Source of the DNA: Nissolia schottii
Taxonomy: Eukaryota > Streptophyta > Magnoliopsida > Fabales > Fabaceae
Direction of reading: 5' to 3'
Assembly: GCA_003254905.1 (NCBI GenBank)
Contig: QANU01086265.1
Coordinates: 688,151-752,150 of the forward strand
DNA: 64,000 nucleotides
Positions within the stretch are counted from its first letter, which is position 1, and each line of letters starts with the position of its first letter. A program made the translations under genes and the position numbers. Positions 46,250 to 57,779 of this stretch are shown here, one piece after another. Below the pieces are notes generated by a model that searched no databases, was not told the origin of the DNA, and saw only the letters and a list, made by a program, of their open reading frames with translations.

Positions 46250-47100
46250 TTCTGATTGGGACAAACCTGGATCAGGTCACCTACATCAATAAAGCCCTAC
46301 CGCAGGAGAGAAAGGATAGAATAATAGAAACCCTCCGCGCACACGCGGATCTCTTCGCATGGACCTCCTCGGACATGCCCGGCATTCACCCGACCCTAAT
46401 GGCGCACATGTTAGCAGTTCTACCCGGCGCCAAGCCGGTAAAGCAAAAGAGAAGAAAAATGAGCACAGAAAAGGCGACAAAAGTACAGAGACAAGTGCAG
46501 ACTCTGGAAGATGCAAGGTTCATCAAAGAGATATAGTACCCGACATGGCTATCCAACGTAGTCATGGTACCAAAACCGGGTGGAAAATGGAGAATGTGCG
46601 TCGATTACTCCAATCTCAACAAGGCATGTCCGAAGGACCCGTACCCGCTCCCCAACATCGACCTCTTAGTCGACGCTGCCTCCGGCCACAAGTTCCTCTC
46701 CTTCCTAGACGCCTACACGGGGTATAACCAAATCCTTATGCACTATCTTGACGCGGAGAAGACTGTATTTATTACACCCATCGGCAATTACTTCTACAAA
46801 GTAATGCCTTTTGGCTTAAAAAATGCAGGGTCGACATACCAAAGAATGACGGACAAGATATTCGTGGATGAAGCAAAAAACCTAATCGAGGTATACGTGG
46901 ATGACATGATCATCAAATCATCTGCGGAAGAAGACGTCACCCTCAACCTCGAAACGATCTTCCGCACCTTGCACCGCCATGATTTGAGGTTAAATCCCAC
47001 TACGCCTTTGCGATAGAAGCAGGTCCAAAGCTTAATCGGACGAATTGCGTCACTCAACAGGTTCATGGCGCCTCCGCGGAGAAAGCCCTCCCATTCTTCA
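46250..47100 (+). pseudogene. Reverse transcriptase of the Tat element
   Basis: The frame 46564-47016 shows WRMCVDYSNLNKACPKD, FLDAYTGYNQILM, MPFGLKNAGSTYQR and catalytic VYVDDMIIKS (about 46893-46922). The preceding fingers region (46250-46560) contains a stop near 46534, and the frame is lost after 47016. Confidence 0.88.
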
Positions 47101-47470
47101 AGCTCATGAAGAAAATGAACTCGTTTGACTGGTCCGAGGAATGCCAGAAGGCCTTCGACGACTTCAAATCCTACCTGTCCCAGCCCCCTATCTTGGTCAA
47201 ACCCGAGAAAGGGGAAACTCTTTTTTTGTACCTATCCACATCCACGGAGACTATTGCGTTCGCACTAGTAAAAGAGAAGGGCCAAACGCAGCACCCCGTG
47301 TACTTCACCAGCAAGGTCCTCCACGGGGCCGAAACCAACTGCCAAAAGCTAGAGAAGTTAGCCTCTGCCCTCCTTCACTCGGCCAGACAATTTCGACCAT
47401 ACTTCCAGGCACACACCGTCATCATCAGGATGGACCAACTGATAAGACAAGTACTCAGAAGGTGGACCTA
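47101..47470 (+). pseudogene. First RNase H (Ty3 type) of the Tat element
   Basis: Shows SEECQKAFDDFKSYL and PVYFTSKVLHGAETNCQKLE, the Ty3 RNase H core following the RT connection. It ends in a frame change near 47440. Confidence 0.82.
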
Positions 47471-47539
47471 GCACGACAGATGCTAACTTGGCCAATTGAA
47501 CTCTTCGAGTTCGACATTCGTTACGAACCCCGAGTGGCC

Positions 47540-48010
47540 ATCAAAGGCCAAGCCATGTCAGACTTAATTGCAGAATTCACAAGCGAAGGAAACTCCGCGG
47601 AACTGAATAGATGGACGCTATACGTCGACGGTGCATCCAGTGCCCGCGGAAGTGGAGCAGGCATACTCTTCGAAGCGCCCAGCGACCTACGACTTGAAAT
47701 GGCGGTGAAGTTCAAGTTCAAAATCTCAAACAACCAAGCAGAATAGGAAGCGTTGGTTGCAGGTCTTAACTTGGCCAAAGACGTCAACGCAACGAACCTA
47801 GTAGTCTGCAGTGATACATAGATTGTAGTTGCCCAAGTAAATGGTGAGTATCAAGCCAAAGACCCCAACCTACAACAATATCTATCCTTAGTCACAAGAA
47901 TTTTGTCATCCTTCAACAACTACTATATCAAGCATGTTCCGCGGAAAGACAATGAACGAGCAGACACACTGTCAAAATTAGCTAGCACCCACTTCGGCGG
48001 CAACAACAAA
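47540..48010 (+). pseudogene. Second, archaeal-type RNase H of the Tat element
   Basis: WTLYVDGASSARGSGAGIL (from about 47611), then ISNNQAE, a stop in place of the next codon (47743-47745), LVVCSDTQ-like sequence and KDNERADTLSKLAS (to about 47985). The D..E..D..D arrangement of a plant-acquired aRNH is recognisable though interrupted. It is diagnostic of the Tat lineage. Confidence 0.82.
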
Positions 48011-48189
48011 ACGTTAATCCAGGAGACCCTCCATCACCCGTCGGTCTCAACTGGGGTGAACCAAGTCAAAGCGGCAACAAGCAACCAAATTTGTTGGACA
48101 CAACCAATCCTGAAAATAATCCGCAGAGAACAGCTAGAACCATCCATCGACAAAAAGACCATCAGAGAAGCCGCCTGATACACCTTGGT

Positions 48190-49322
48190 CGGCGACCAGC
48201 TGTACAGGAGATCCATCTCCTAACCCCTCCTAAAATGAGTAGGATCGCAAAGAACGGCATACGTCCTAGAAGAAGTACACGAAAGATCATGCTGGCACCA
48301 CACGGGTGGAAAGGCGCTAGCCCTGAAAATACTCCGTGCAGTTTTTTATTGGACCACTCTCCAAAAAGACTCCGCGGAGTGCGTCAAAAAATGTAAAAGA
48401 TGCCAAGAGCACGCTCACTTCCACATCACACCCCCACGGAGCTGACAACCATAGTGGCCTCTTGGCCATTTCAAAAGTGGGGAGTCGACATCCTCGGACC
48501 GTTCCCCCCAGCCACGGGGCAAAGGAAATTCCTCATCGTCGTCATGGACTACTTCACTAAATGGATCGAAGCAAAGCCCTTAGCTATGATCACTTCAGTT
48601 CAATGCCGAAGATTTATATGGAACAATATTCTCACAAGATTTGGCATACCGGAGACCATAGTCTCTAACAACGGCACACAATTCACGAAAAGAAAATTCG
48701 CAACATTCCTACAGGCTTCAAGATAAAACAGAGATTTTCCTCCGTGGAACACCCCCAGACCAATGGGTAGGCTGAGGCCGCCAACAAGGTCATTCTGAGA
48801 GGACTGAAGAAGAGGCTCAATGACGCAAAAGGACTATGGGCGGACGAGTTGGGAAGCATGTTATGGGCTTACCGCACGACCCCACACTCAACCACGTCCC
48901 ACTCCCTATTTTGCCTAGCATACGGTAGCGAAGCAATGATCCCGATTGAAATTGGCGAAGGAAGCCCACGTGTGCGAATATCATCCACAGAAACAAACAA
49001 CCAACTCAGGGCGGAAGAAATTGACCTCATCGAAGAATACAGAGAAGAAGCCCACATACAAAAAGAAGCCATTAAGACAAGAGTCGCGCAAAGGTACAAT
49101 GCAAAGGTTATTCCGCGGAACTTCAAGCCAGGCGACACCGTAATGAGACGAGTAAATATCGTCGCAAGAACAGCGGGACAAGGAAAGCTCCACCCAAATT
49201 GGGAAGACCCATACATCATAACGGAAAGTCTCAACCACGGAGCATACAAATTATCGTCACTCAACGGAAGGGAAATACCACGGACATGGAATGCCACCAA
49301 CCTTCACAAGCTTTACCTTTAA
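48190..49322 (+). pseudogene. Integrase of the Tat element
   Basis: The catalytic-core frame 48400-48726 has WPFQKWGVDILGPFP and VVMDYFTKWIEAKPL. The frame 48849-49322 has MLWAYRTTPHSTTSHS and the C-terminal GDTVMRRV, KLHPNWEDPYIIT and HKLYL segments that end Tat integrases. Frameshifts lie at about 48390 and 48725-48850. Confidence 0.87.
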
Positions 49323-49427
49323 AAATATTTGTAGTATTAATACATTCTGTACCATCAGGCCACATAGCCTTCATTGAATAAAACAGCGTTTACAACATTC
49401 ACAATCTCACGAATTACAACTTTCCAT

Positions 49428-49680
49428 AAGCCTGGTCTTAACCAAGGCATAAATAAAAGTATCGCGGAACAAATTCGCGCTAAGCCTGGTCGTAACCAAG
49501 GAATAAATAAAAGTACCGCGGAACAAATTCGCGCTAAGCCTGGTCTTAACCAAGGCATAAATAAAAGTATCGCGGAACAAATTCACGCTAAGCTTGGTCG
49601 TAACCAGGGCATAAATAAAAATACCGCGGAACAAATTCGCGTAAAGGGAACGCACTCGCGTTAAGCCTGGTCCTCACCAA
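49428..49680. repeat. 54-bp tandem repeat in the Tat element
   Basis: AAGCCTGGTCTTAACCAAGG units start at 49428, 49482, 49536 and 49590 (period 54), with a fifth start at 49663 after a 19-bp expansion. It lies between integrase and the antisense ORF. Confidence 0.93.
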
Positions 49681-49926
49681 GACAAAAATACAACTACCGC
49701 TGAATTGATTCGCCCAACAAACCACAAGCAAGGAACACTACAAAGTAACCAACATCAAATACGATTAAAAGTTCAATATATTAATTCCTCGTCCCATCAA
49801 GGTACAAAAAAATTCCCCTTGAATAAAAATTTCCTATATAAGGACACAAAAAGCCAAAAAAGAAAATTACACGTGTTTATGGAATCTCTTTAATCTCCCC
49901 GGCCTCAGCATCATAATACTTATTTG

Positions 49927-50884
49927 CTACAATCGCTCTTCAATGCACGTCTGGCGCAATGTGCTTACTTGGCCCATCACGGTCATGAAGGTGGCACCGA
50001 CGACCTCCTGGGATAGCTTCGCGCAGTCATCGAAGTCCCTCTGCAGCACCTCACACTGCGCGGAACAGTCATCGCACTCCTTCCTCGCCTTCGCGGCCTC
50101 CAGCTTCACTTCGTCCAGCAGCTTTGCATTCTTCGCAGCTTCCGCCCTCACCTCAGCCAGTATCTTGGCCCTTTCTTCAGCCAGCGCCATCCGTTCCGCG
50201 GCCAGTGCCGCATTTTCTTCCGCGGCAGATTCGAAGGCCTTAGACCTCTCCTCGGAAATCGTCAGCTGGGCCTTCAACCTCTTGTTTCATCCTTGGAACA
50301 CGTGACCTCCGTGCGCAGGCATCCATTTCCTCAGGGTTGGGCAAATTCTCAGAAGCATGTGCCAAAAGACCTGAGGCCTTCCCCAGAAAACGAAAGGTCC
50401 GCGTAATCGCCTCGCTGGCCGAAACCCCCTCTAGCTGTTGCTGGGCCTCGCCATACAAATAGCTACACTTGGCGATCCGCAGAAAATTCACGTCCTTCGG
50501 GTACGCCCGAGCAAGTGCGCTTGCGACCCTTTCAGACTTCATTTACGAAGCAGCACCCTTGATATGCTTGTGCGGAGGAGAACGCGGGTACTGCTCAACA
50601 AACTCGCCCCGGACGGACTGAACAGATGGAGACCCCGCAGGAGTCCGCATAGCTGAATATACAGGAAACAGAACAGGAGATGGAGCCAGAGATGGAACCC
50701 GCTGCGCTCGCTCCTTGGAGGCCCTTTGCTTCGCCAACTCCCTGTTTGTGGTGATGGTCACCAACCTGTTCAACTCGGTGAGCCTATCCATCACCTCGAA
50801 ACTTTCGCGGAGTCGAGAACCTGCACAAAAACCATCAGCAAATAGCAAAATGCTAAAAAGATTAATAGAAAATAAAACAAGCAA
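49927..50884 (-). pseudogene. Antisense ORF of the Tat element (coiled-coil, frameshifted)
   Basis: Three abutting minus-strand frames (50884-50543, 50542-50240, 50277-49927) together resemble the antisense gene found between integrase and the 3' LTR in several plant Tat elements. The C-terminal frame is a strong coiled coil (AENAALAAERMALAEERAKI; repeated Ala/Glu/Lys heptads). At least one frameshift and probably two separate the parts. Its role in such elements is unknown. Confidence 0.6.
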
Positions 50885-50940
50885 AGCAGCTACCTAGATA
50901 AGCCTCCGCATCCAACCCCTCAACGATTTCCCTCAAAAAA

Positions 50941-51160
50941 TAATCTTACGTATAATTTGAATAATTTATTTGATTAAAATTTCTCATAATTTTACAAAAG
51001 AAAAACCTCAAATAATCAATTAAAGAATCATAGTGTATATAGTAATGATACTGATTCATCATTCGGCTTTTTTAAATTAAAAAAATAGAAATTTAAACGG
51101 TTTTAGAAAGTAGAAAAATAAAATAAAATCATAGACCGTAACTTTTAATTTAATTGATAA
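50941..51160. other. AT-rich host DNA between elements
   Basis: Short AT-rich spacer with no ORF and no recognisable repeat. Confidence 0.5.
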
Positions 51161-51838
51161 CTCATTGTAACTACAGATAGCAACCTAAGAGGGGGGTGAA
51201 TTAGGTTTCTCTTGTTTTTCTCGGATTTTGGTTCTTTGAAAGATGTGAAACCCTAATCCCCAAATTTAGAACAAGACCCAGCAATTAACCGAATAGATAA
51301 TAATGTTAAGAGCAGCGGAAATTGTAAATTGCTGAATATAAATGAGTGTAGGGATAAGAAAGATCACACCAGAGAATTTATCCTGGTTCACCTTCAACCA
51401 TCGAAGGTTACGTCCAGTCCCCTGTTCTGATTCAGGGTTTTTTCCACTATGTAAACTTGTGTTGTGTACAACCTCACCACCGAGGCACTTACACCGACAA
51501 CTACAAGAGAACAAACCCGTTCCATTGGTTACACAGTACTTTCACCGAACACTACGATGAATATCAGAACACCTACACCGAACACTACGGTGTATAACAA
51601 CAATCACAGTTGTATGAAGAAGTAATACAATGCTTTGCCAATCCTAAATTCAGGGTTGGAAATTTTCCTGAATAGAAAGCACAAATGATATAACAGTTAA
51701 GGCTCAAGGGCTTTCTGTGTTTTGGATTGACAATAAACTTGAAAATTGATCAGAACTTGTAAATGATGATAGAAGTTTGGGGTTCTGATAGTGTGTCTTG
51801 GTTCTACATGAGTTCCAACCTTATATAGGCAGAGGTGC

Positions 51839-53820
51839 TGTTGGTCTTGGTAACCAATACCCAAGAAGGGGGTGAATTGGGTATTTTAGAAATTATTCCA
51901 TTTTCAACAAATATTGCATTTTCATGCAATTAACGTTACTATACAGCGGAATAAAATAATTAAAGATGTAACATAAGCATGCTCAATTATGTTTGTAATA
52001 AAACAATAAGATCAAGAGAGCAACTTAATTATAAACAATTATCAATAGATGCAATTCTCAAATGTGCAAGACAATAATATAAGTTTGCAATAAATAAAGA
52101 GATAGAGTTAAAGAGATTGCAAATAGTGATTTATCCTGGTTCGACCACCCTTGTGATCTACGTCCAGTCCCCAAGCGATTTGCTCAAGATTTCTCCACTA
52201 TCATCAAGCTTCTAACTTAGGTGCTTGACAAACCTTTACATCCAAGAGCACTCCTCACACTTAGGATCCCCCACCTTTGTGTAGAAGCCTCAAGAACCAA
52301 ACCTTAGGGATACCACACCCTAAGCAACTAGAGGGATACCTCACCCTCTTTACAAGTGTATGGAAATTTTGTGTTTGATAAGAAACTCTCTCAAGAGTAG
52401 ATAATACAAATTGAAGCTCTATGGGAATATTGACAATATCTCTCTTTTTGCTCTTATGATGATGGAAAATATTAATCCATTGATAGAATGAAGTATGAGG
52501 ATGATGGGAATCAAAGGCTTGGCTAGAAATGAGAGTTTAATGGGTATTTATAGGGTTTCTAAGTGTACTAGCCGTTTATAGCCGTTACCCATTATTTTAA
52601 TCAATTTTATCCATTGAAAAACTAGCCGTTTCTGGCTTCAGGACTCGAGTCATTCGAATGACTCTTGAGGATTCATTCGAATGACTGATGTAATATAGCC
52701 GTTGGGCCTCTGATGACAGAGTCATTCGAATGACCATTCTTGAGTCATTCGAATGGCACATTCGAATGACTTATTCTTGAGTCATTCGAATGACTCAACA
52801 AAATGACTTGCTCTACAAATTTGTAGATCTTTCTCTTAGCTTTAAGTAGCAATTTGAACCACCTCAATTGGAGTTCTATAGCCCAAGATATCATCATTTT
52901 ACTAACTACTGTGCAAGTCACTTTGCTGAGCACGCCACTCATCCATTTTCTTATCTTTCTTGATTCCTAAGTTTGTCTAATTCATTTTACGTCCTGGAAT
53001 CAATTAAGATCATTTAAGAGCATCATTCTAAGAGTTTAGAGAGAGATATATATCAATTTTCCTTTGACAAGAATACCTTAAGTCCTAAGAAACTATTTCC
53101 CTTTTTACCGTTTGCTTGGACTTGGTATTCTTCATGAATCCTATCTTCGGCATTACCATGTTCTTCATGGAATTGACATTTCATGCTTCGCCTTTTGACT
53201 TTGGGCATCATATGAATGTTCCTTCTTGTTCCATCTTGTTCTTGATGCCTTGGACTTTCCTATACACAAGATAATTCACTAGAAAGTATAGTTAGTCCAA
53301 TGTGTTCCAATATCTTCATATGCATATATAGATTAATCAATGCATCATACATATACAATTAGGCAAAGATCAAATTATATTAATCAAATAATATTCTTTG
53401 CCTAGCATGCATGCATTGTAACACTATAGCACTTGATATTCATGCATATACACATATCGACACAAATATATCCAATCGTTAATCCATCAAGCACATATAG
53501 AGAATTATTGGATATGTTCTCAAAAGGATGTTTCTCATATATCATTGTATGATGTGTAAGCTATATGAATACCATCAAGTTCAATCATACAATATCAAAT
53601 GTATTCTATTTAGCATATAATATCCTTTTGCATTCTAATTGTCATTATCTATTTGTTGTGTACTTTTTGTTATCATCAAGATATATAACAACTAGGGAAA
53701 CCTAGTTCTACAAATATAAGCATATACAATGAGCATAGACAATTAGAGCATATTGTATTTGTCATCATCAAAACATATTGTATTAAACAATTGGAATAAC
53801 TAGGGAAACCTAGTTCCACA
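51839..53820 (-). repeat. 3' LTR of the gag-only copia element
   Basis: 1982 bp. TATAAATA (minus) is at 52552-52545. CATTCGAATG palindromes start at 52651, 52674, 52723, 52746, 52759 and 52783. Two more palindromes than in the other LTR account for part of the 40-bp length difference. Confidence 0.93.
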
Positions 53821-54850
53821 ATCTCCCCCTTTTTGATGATGACAAATCACCAAAAGATAAATATGTCATTTAAGATTAACAACCATAAGCATAGACATAT
53901 TTTTGTGTCTCTTGACAAATAGGTATAACATACATAACATATTTCCTTTTCTTTTGTTATTTCTCCCCCTATTTGTCATAAGCAAAAAGGGGATGAGAAA
54001 TCTTCTCCCCTTATTTGTTTTTCTCCCCTCAACATTATTTCTCCCCCATAGTGATATTATCAATCTTATCGTGTTCTAACTTTTCACAAAAAAATGTAAG
54101 AGAAATAATAGATAAGATATAAAGCACATCTCTCACTATTTATATCCTCCCCCTATTTAGTCATTAAAAAGATTTTCCCTTGATTTTTTAGCACTTATCT
54201 CCATATATATGCATACAAGTAAAAACACATCTCCCCCTTTGTTTTTCAATGAAATCATCTCATGATTTTATCTCCTTTGAGAATCAAATGGTTTGAGCAA
54301 AATGTAAATCATGTGATAGATAACCACCACTTGAAGACATTCATAATTGAGACATGAAAGGGGTATGGATCATTGAGCTTTAAAAGTATGTACCTTGCAA
54401 TACATTTTGAATTTCACACTAAGAAAGCAAGAGGATATGAAAGTAAAGAGTATGTACCTTATTCTCTTTAAGAGGGCAATAAAGGATTTTCTAGCAACAC
54501 AAAACACTTACAAGCCATGGGTGCCACTTGATGGTCATGTTAACCACCTATGTGTTTTGGTTTGATATTTTGAAAAATGATCCTCTTAACTTACCAATTG
54601 GTTGTACTTGTTACTTGTTATAAAATGTTGAGCAAGAAATGGTAGGTTCCATTTTAATTTAAGTCTTTGTCTCCCCCTCAATTTATGCATGGTATCAAAA
54701 TATACTCACAAACATATAATATGCATATTCAACAAAAAAATGTTATACTATATGGTTATCTCATAGAAGCATATGATGAAATTAACCAGTTATAAACCAA
54801 TTAGAAGCTTAGCTATATGACATACTATGACATCTTGAGCTCCCCCTTTC
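53821..54850 (-). promoter_or_regulatory. Multiple polypurine tracts upstream of the 3' LTR
   Basis: On the plus strand CTCCCCCT-type tracts recur at about 53823, 53962, 54001, 54042, 54148, 54231, 54669 and 54840. The one adjacent to the LTR reads AAAAAGGGGGAGAT on the minus strand and is the likely plus-strand primer. Multiplied tracts of this sort are characteristic of Sireviruses. Confidence 0.75.
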
Positions 54851-56629
54851 AAAAATAATTTTTCAAGAAATTCTCCCCTAAGATATGTATAAGAAATATA
54901 TTTTCCTTGAGAGAAAGCATGTGGGAGATTCCAATCAAAACCACTTGTTATTCTTAAGACAACACGTGTCAGGAAATTTTAATACCACTTGTTAATAGAA
55001 ATTAGAGTAAGCACAGTGGTGAGAGCTTGTGGTGGCACGGGAGTATAAATTTAGCTTTAAACACACACTTGTTATTTATCACTTGTTGTTTACATGAGGC
55101 ACATTTCAAATTATCCCATGAATATAACCATAATGGTGCAAGTATAACTACGTGTGCCAAAAGTAATTAAGGAACATGATGGGGATTTAGAATCAAACAT
55201 TTCAAATCTAAATGATGAGGGAACATGTCATAGCATTTCAAATCTAAATCATACCACTTGTTATTTATATGAGGCACATTTCAAGTTATCACAATGGTGC
55301 AACCATATTGGAGCAAAAATAGTTGTGTACCAAAGCATGATATGGATGTAAAACCAAGCATTTCAACCTTTTGATCATAAGGGCACATGTTATAAGGATA
55401 AAGAAATATTATCTAGTAAGATCCACCATATATTTCATGACATAATTAAAAGATGTAATTCAAATAAGATGATTTTCATGAAGATGATGATTTGAGAAAA
55501 CATATGTCATGATAAGCATATTTTTTGGAACAATGCTAAGCATTCAAATATCATATTATCCAAACTATAGATAACCATGTAAGATTAGGGATAGAGATAC
55601 TTATTGTAGTCGATTTGGTGTGATGTTCCTCTTGAGTGATCCTTTGAGCTTTAGCTTTCCTCTTTGAATTTTCCATTCCATTGTATGTGAGGAGATTTCT
55701 TTTAAGTTCTTGTTCATTCTAACTCCTTTCAACTCCTCCATGATTCACTTGGGCTTGAATCTCACTTGTGAAGATCTTGATGCATGCTTTTAAAAGTAGA
55801 GAGAAACTATGAAAGTTCTCCAAATCATTAGTTAGCATCAAAAGCCATTTTAACAAGCACAATATAGGTTGATATATCAAACACTTGCAAATATAATCAT
55901 TCGATGCATTATCAACCATCATGCTAAGAGAATCATAATCCCTTGAATCTGAAATGATTTAGACATATTTCACATAGAGATTCAAGAGTAAAAGAAGGAT
56001 TTATGATCATTATCAAGACATATATATATAAACCTAGTTCCATCAATGATCACATAAGGCATACATTAATAATTACTAAAAGGAATCACACATGCCAATC
56101 AAGATTACAAGCTCTAGATCATTATCCCTTAGTATGCATGTTTTTCCAAAAGGAATTTTTCTTTTGTTATATGAAAAAGTTGCACATAGTTTCCTTTGAA
56201 TTTATGCTTTTTCCAAAAGATGATATGCATTATATAATCAGAGATTAACACGGTAGAAATAAAGCAATTCAACAAATTTCGTTTCATTTTACCCTTTCCC
56301 TTTAGACATTTAAAACATGATAAATATCCATTTTTGATCAAGGGAAGAGGATATGCATAACCACAAAAAATTAAATGATGCAATCACAGATATTTGGACT
56401 TTTAAAAGTCGTCAAACAAAGAGAATCACATGCATCATAAACTGTTATAACTCAAATTCAAGTTCAAAGCATATTGTCCAAGGAATAATCAATGTTTATG
56501 GACATAAGGGATAAGGATTAATAAACATAGTATTAAAGGATAAGAGGGTTAGAAATGATGTCACCGAAATTGTGCTTCTTGTGGTTGTATTGAATATTTA
56601 ATCCACTAAGCTCCCAATCTTCTTTTAAT
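54851..56629. other. Non-coding interior of the copia element
   Basis: AT-rich sequence with no pol-like frame on either strand. It lies where protease, integrase and RT would be expected in a complete element. Confidence 0.7.
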
Positions 56630-57330
56630 AGCTCAGACCCTTGGTCATTCGAATGATCATGGGGATTACATTCGATAACTCTGAAAGAATAGCAACCCAA
56701 GAGCTCAAATTTTTGGCATTCGAATGATTTGGGGGGTTACATTCGAATGACTCTGAAAAAATAGCAACCCGAGAGCTCAAATTTTTGGCATTCGAATGAT
56801 CCGGGGGGTTACATTCGAATAACTCTGGAGGGATGGCAACCCGATACTTCAAAAATTTTGGCATTCGATTGAAAGATGGGTATTCATTCGAATAACCATG
56901 GAGAGTTAGCAGCCAGAGGCTTCAAAAATTTGGCATTCGATTGAACTATGAGTATACATTCGAATAACTCTGGAGAATTAGCAACCAGAGGCTTTAAAAA
57001 TTTGGCATTCGAATGAAATGGGGCAATACATTCGAATAACTCTGGAAAATTTAGAACCTGAGAGTAAAAATTTTAGAATTCGAATGGAAAGGGGTAATTC
57101 ATTCGATTGTTTTTCACAAAGTTTCAGACCTGAGGAAAAGGATTTTTGAATTCGAATGGAGAAGGTTGATCCATTCGATTGATTTTCAAAAAGTTTCAGA
57201 CCTGAGAGTAAAAATTTGGAATTTGAATGGAAGAGGCTGATTCATTTGATTGTTTTTTTTTTTCAAAAATTTAGACCTGAGAGAAAGGAATTTTGTCATT
57301 CGAATGAATTATTTGGGTCATGACTTCACA
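56630..57330 (-). repeat. 72-73-bp tandem repeat carrying CATTCGAATG pairs
   Basis: About ten units. The landmark AGCAACCCGAGAG/CAGACCTGAGAG begins at 56691, 56763, 56835, 56908, 56980, 57053, 57126, 57198 and 57273 (steps 72-75). Each unit has two ATTCGAAT-type sites about 23 bp apart (for example 56717 and 56740), many decayed in one half. It lies just downstream of gag in the transcript. Confidence 0.9.
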
Positions 57331-57779
57331 TTTTGAGCTCTCTGTTTCCAAATTTTCTTCATTTATTCAAATGACATCCCTTATCATTCGAATGCGTCTG
57401 CATTCTAGCACAATTTTGGTTTCCACTTGATTGCCATGAGATACCTACAAAACAAGAAAAATTTCTTTGGTATCCAAGAGTCTTGGATCCTTTGAGATTA
57501 GTTTTCAAGGATTTTCCCTCAAGTATAAATGTTACAATATATAATTTGAGAAAATAACTTGAATAGCCTATATCTATCGTATTTTGATTAACATTATCAT
57601 TGTCAAGTGATATTGACAATTTAAAGCATGATTAGGCATAAAATATGATATATGCAATATAATGAACTTATACAATTCAACAAAATAATAATGGACATAA
57701 ATAATACTAATGAGCATAATCATGTGCTTAGTGAATTATTCAAATGTAAAGAGCATATGCACATGATGCTATCAATTAC

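Larger units (their letters stand above)
43886..50940 (+). mobile_element. Ty3 retrotransposon of the Tat lineage, degenerate, no 3' LTR seen
   Basis: Begins TGTTACGGACTAGGC directly against the minisatellite. It has gag, protease, RT, RNase H, a second archaeal-type RNase H, integrase, a 54-bp tandem repeat and an antisense ORF. Dual RNase H and a 3' antisense ORF are hallmarks of Tat-type elements. The start sequence is not found again after 50900, so the 3' end is deleted or beyond recognition. All ORFs are broken. CCGCGGA-type GC-rich codon use sets it apart from its AT-rich surroundings. Confidence 0.88.
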
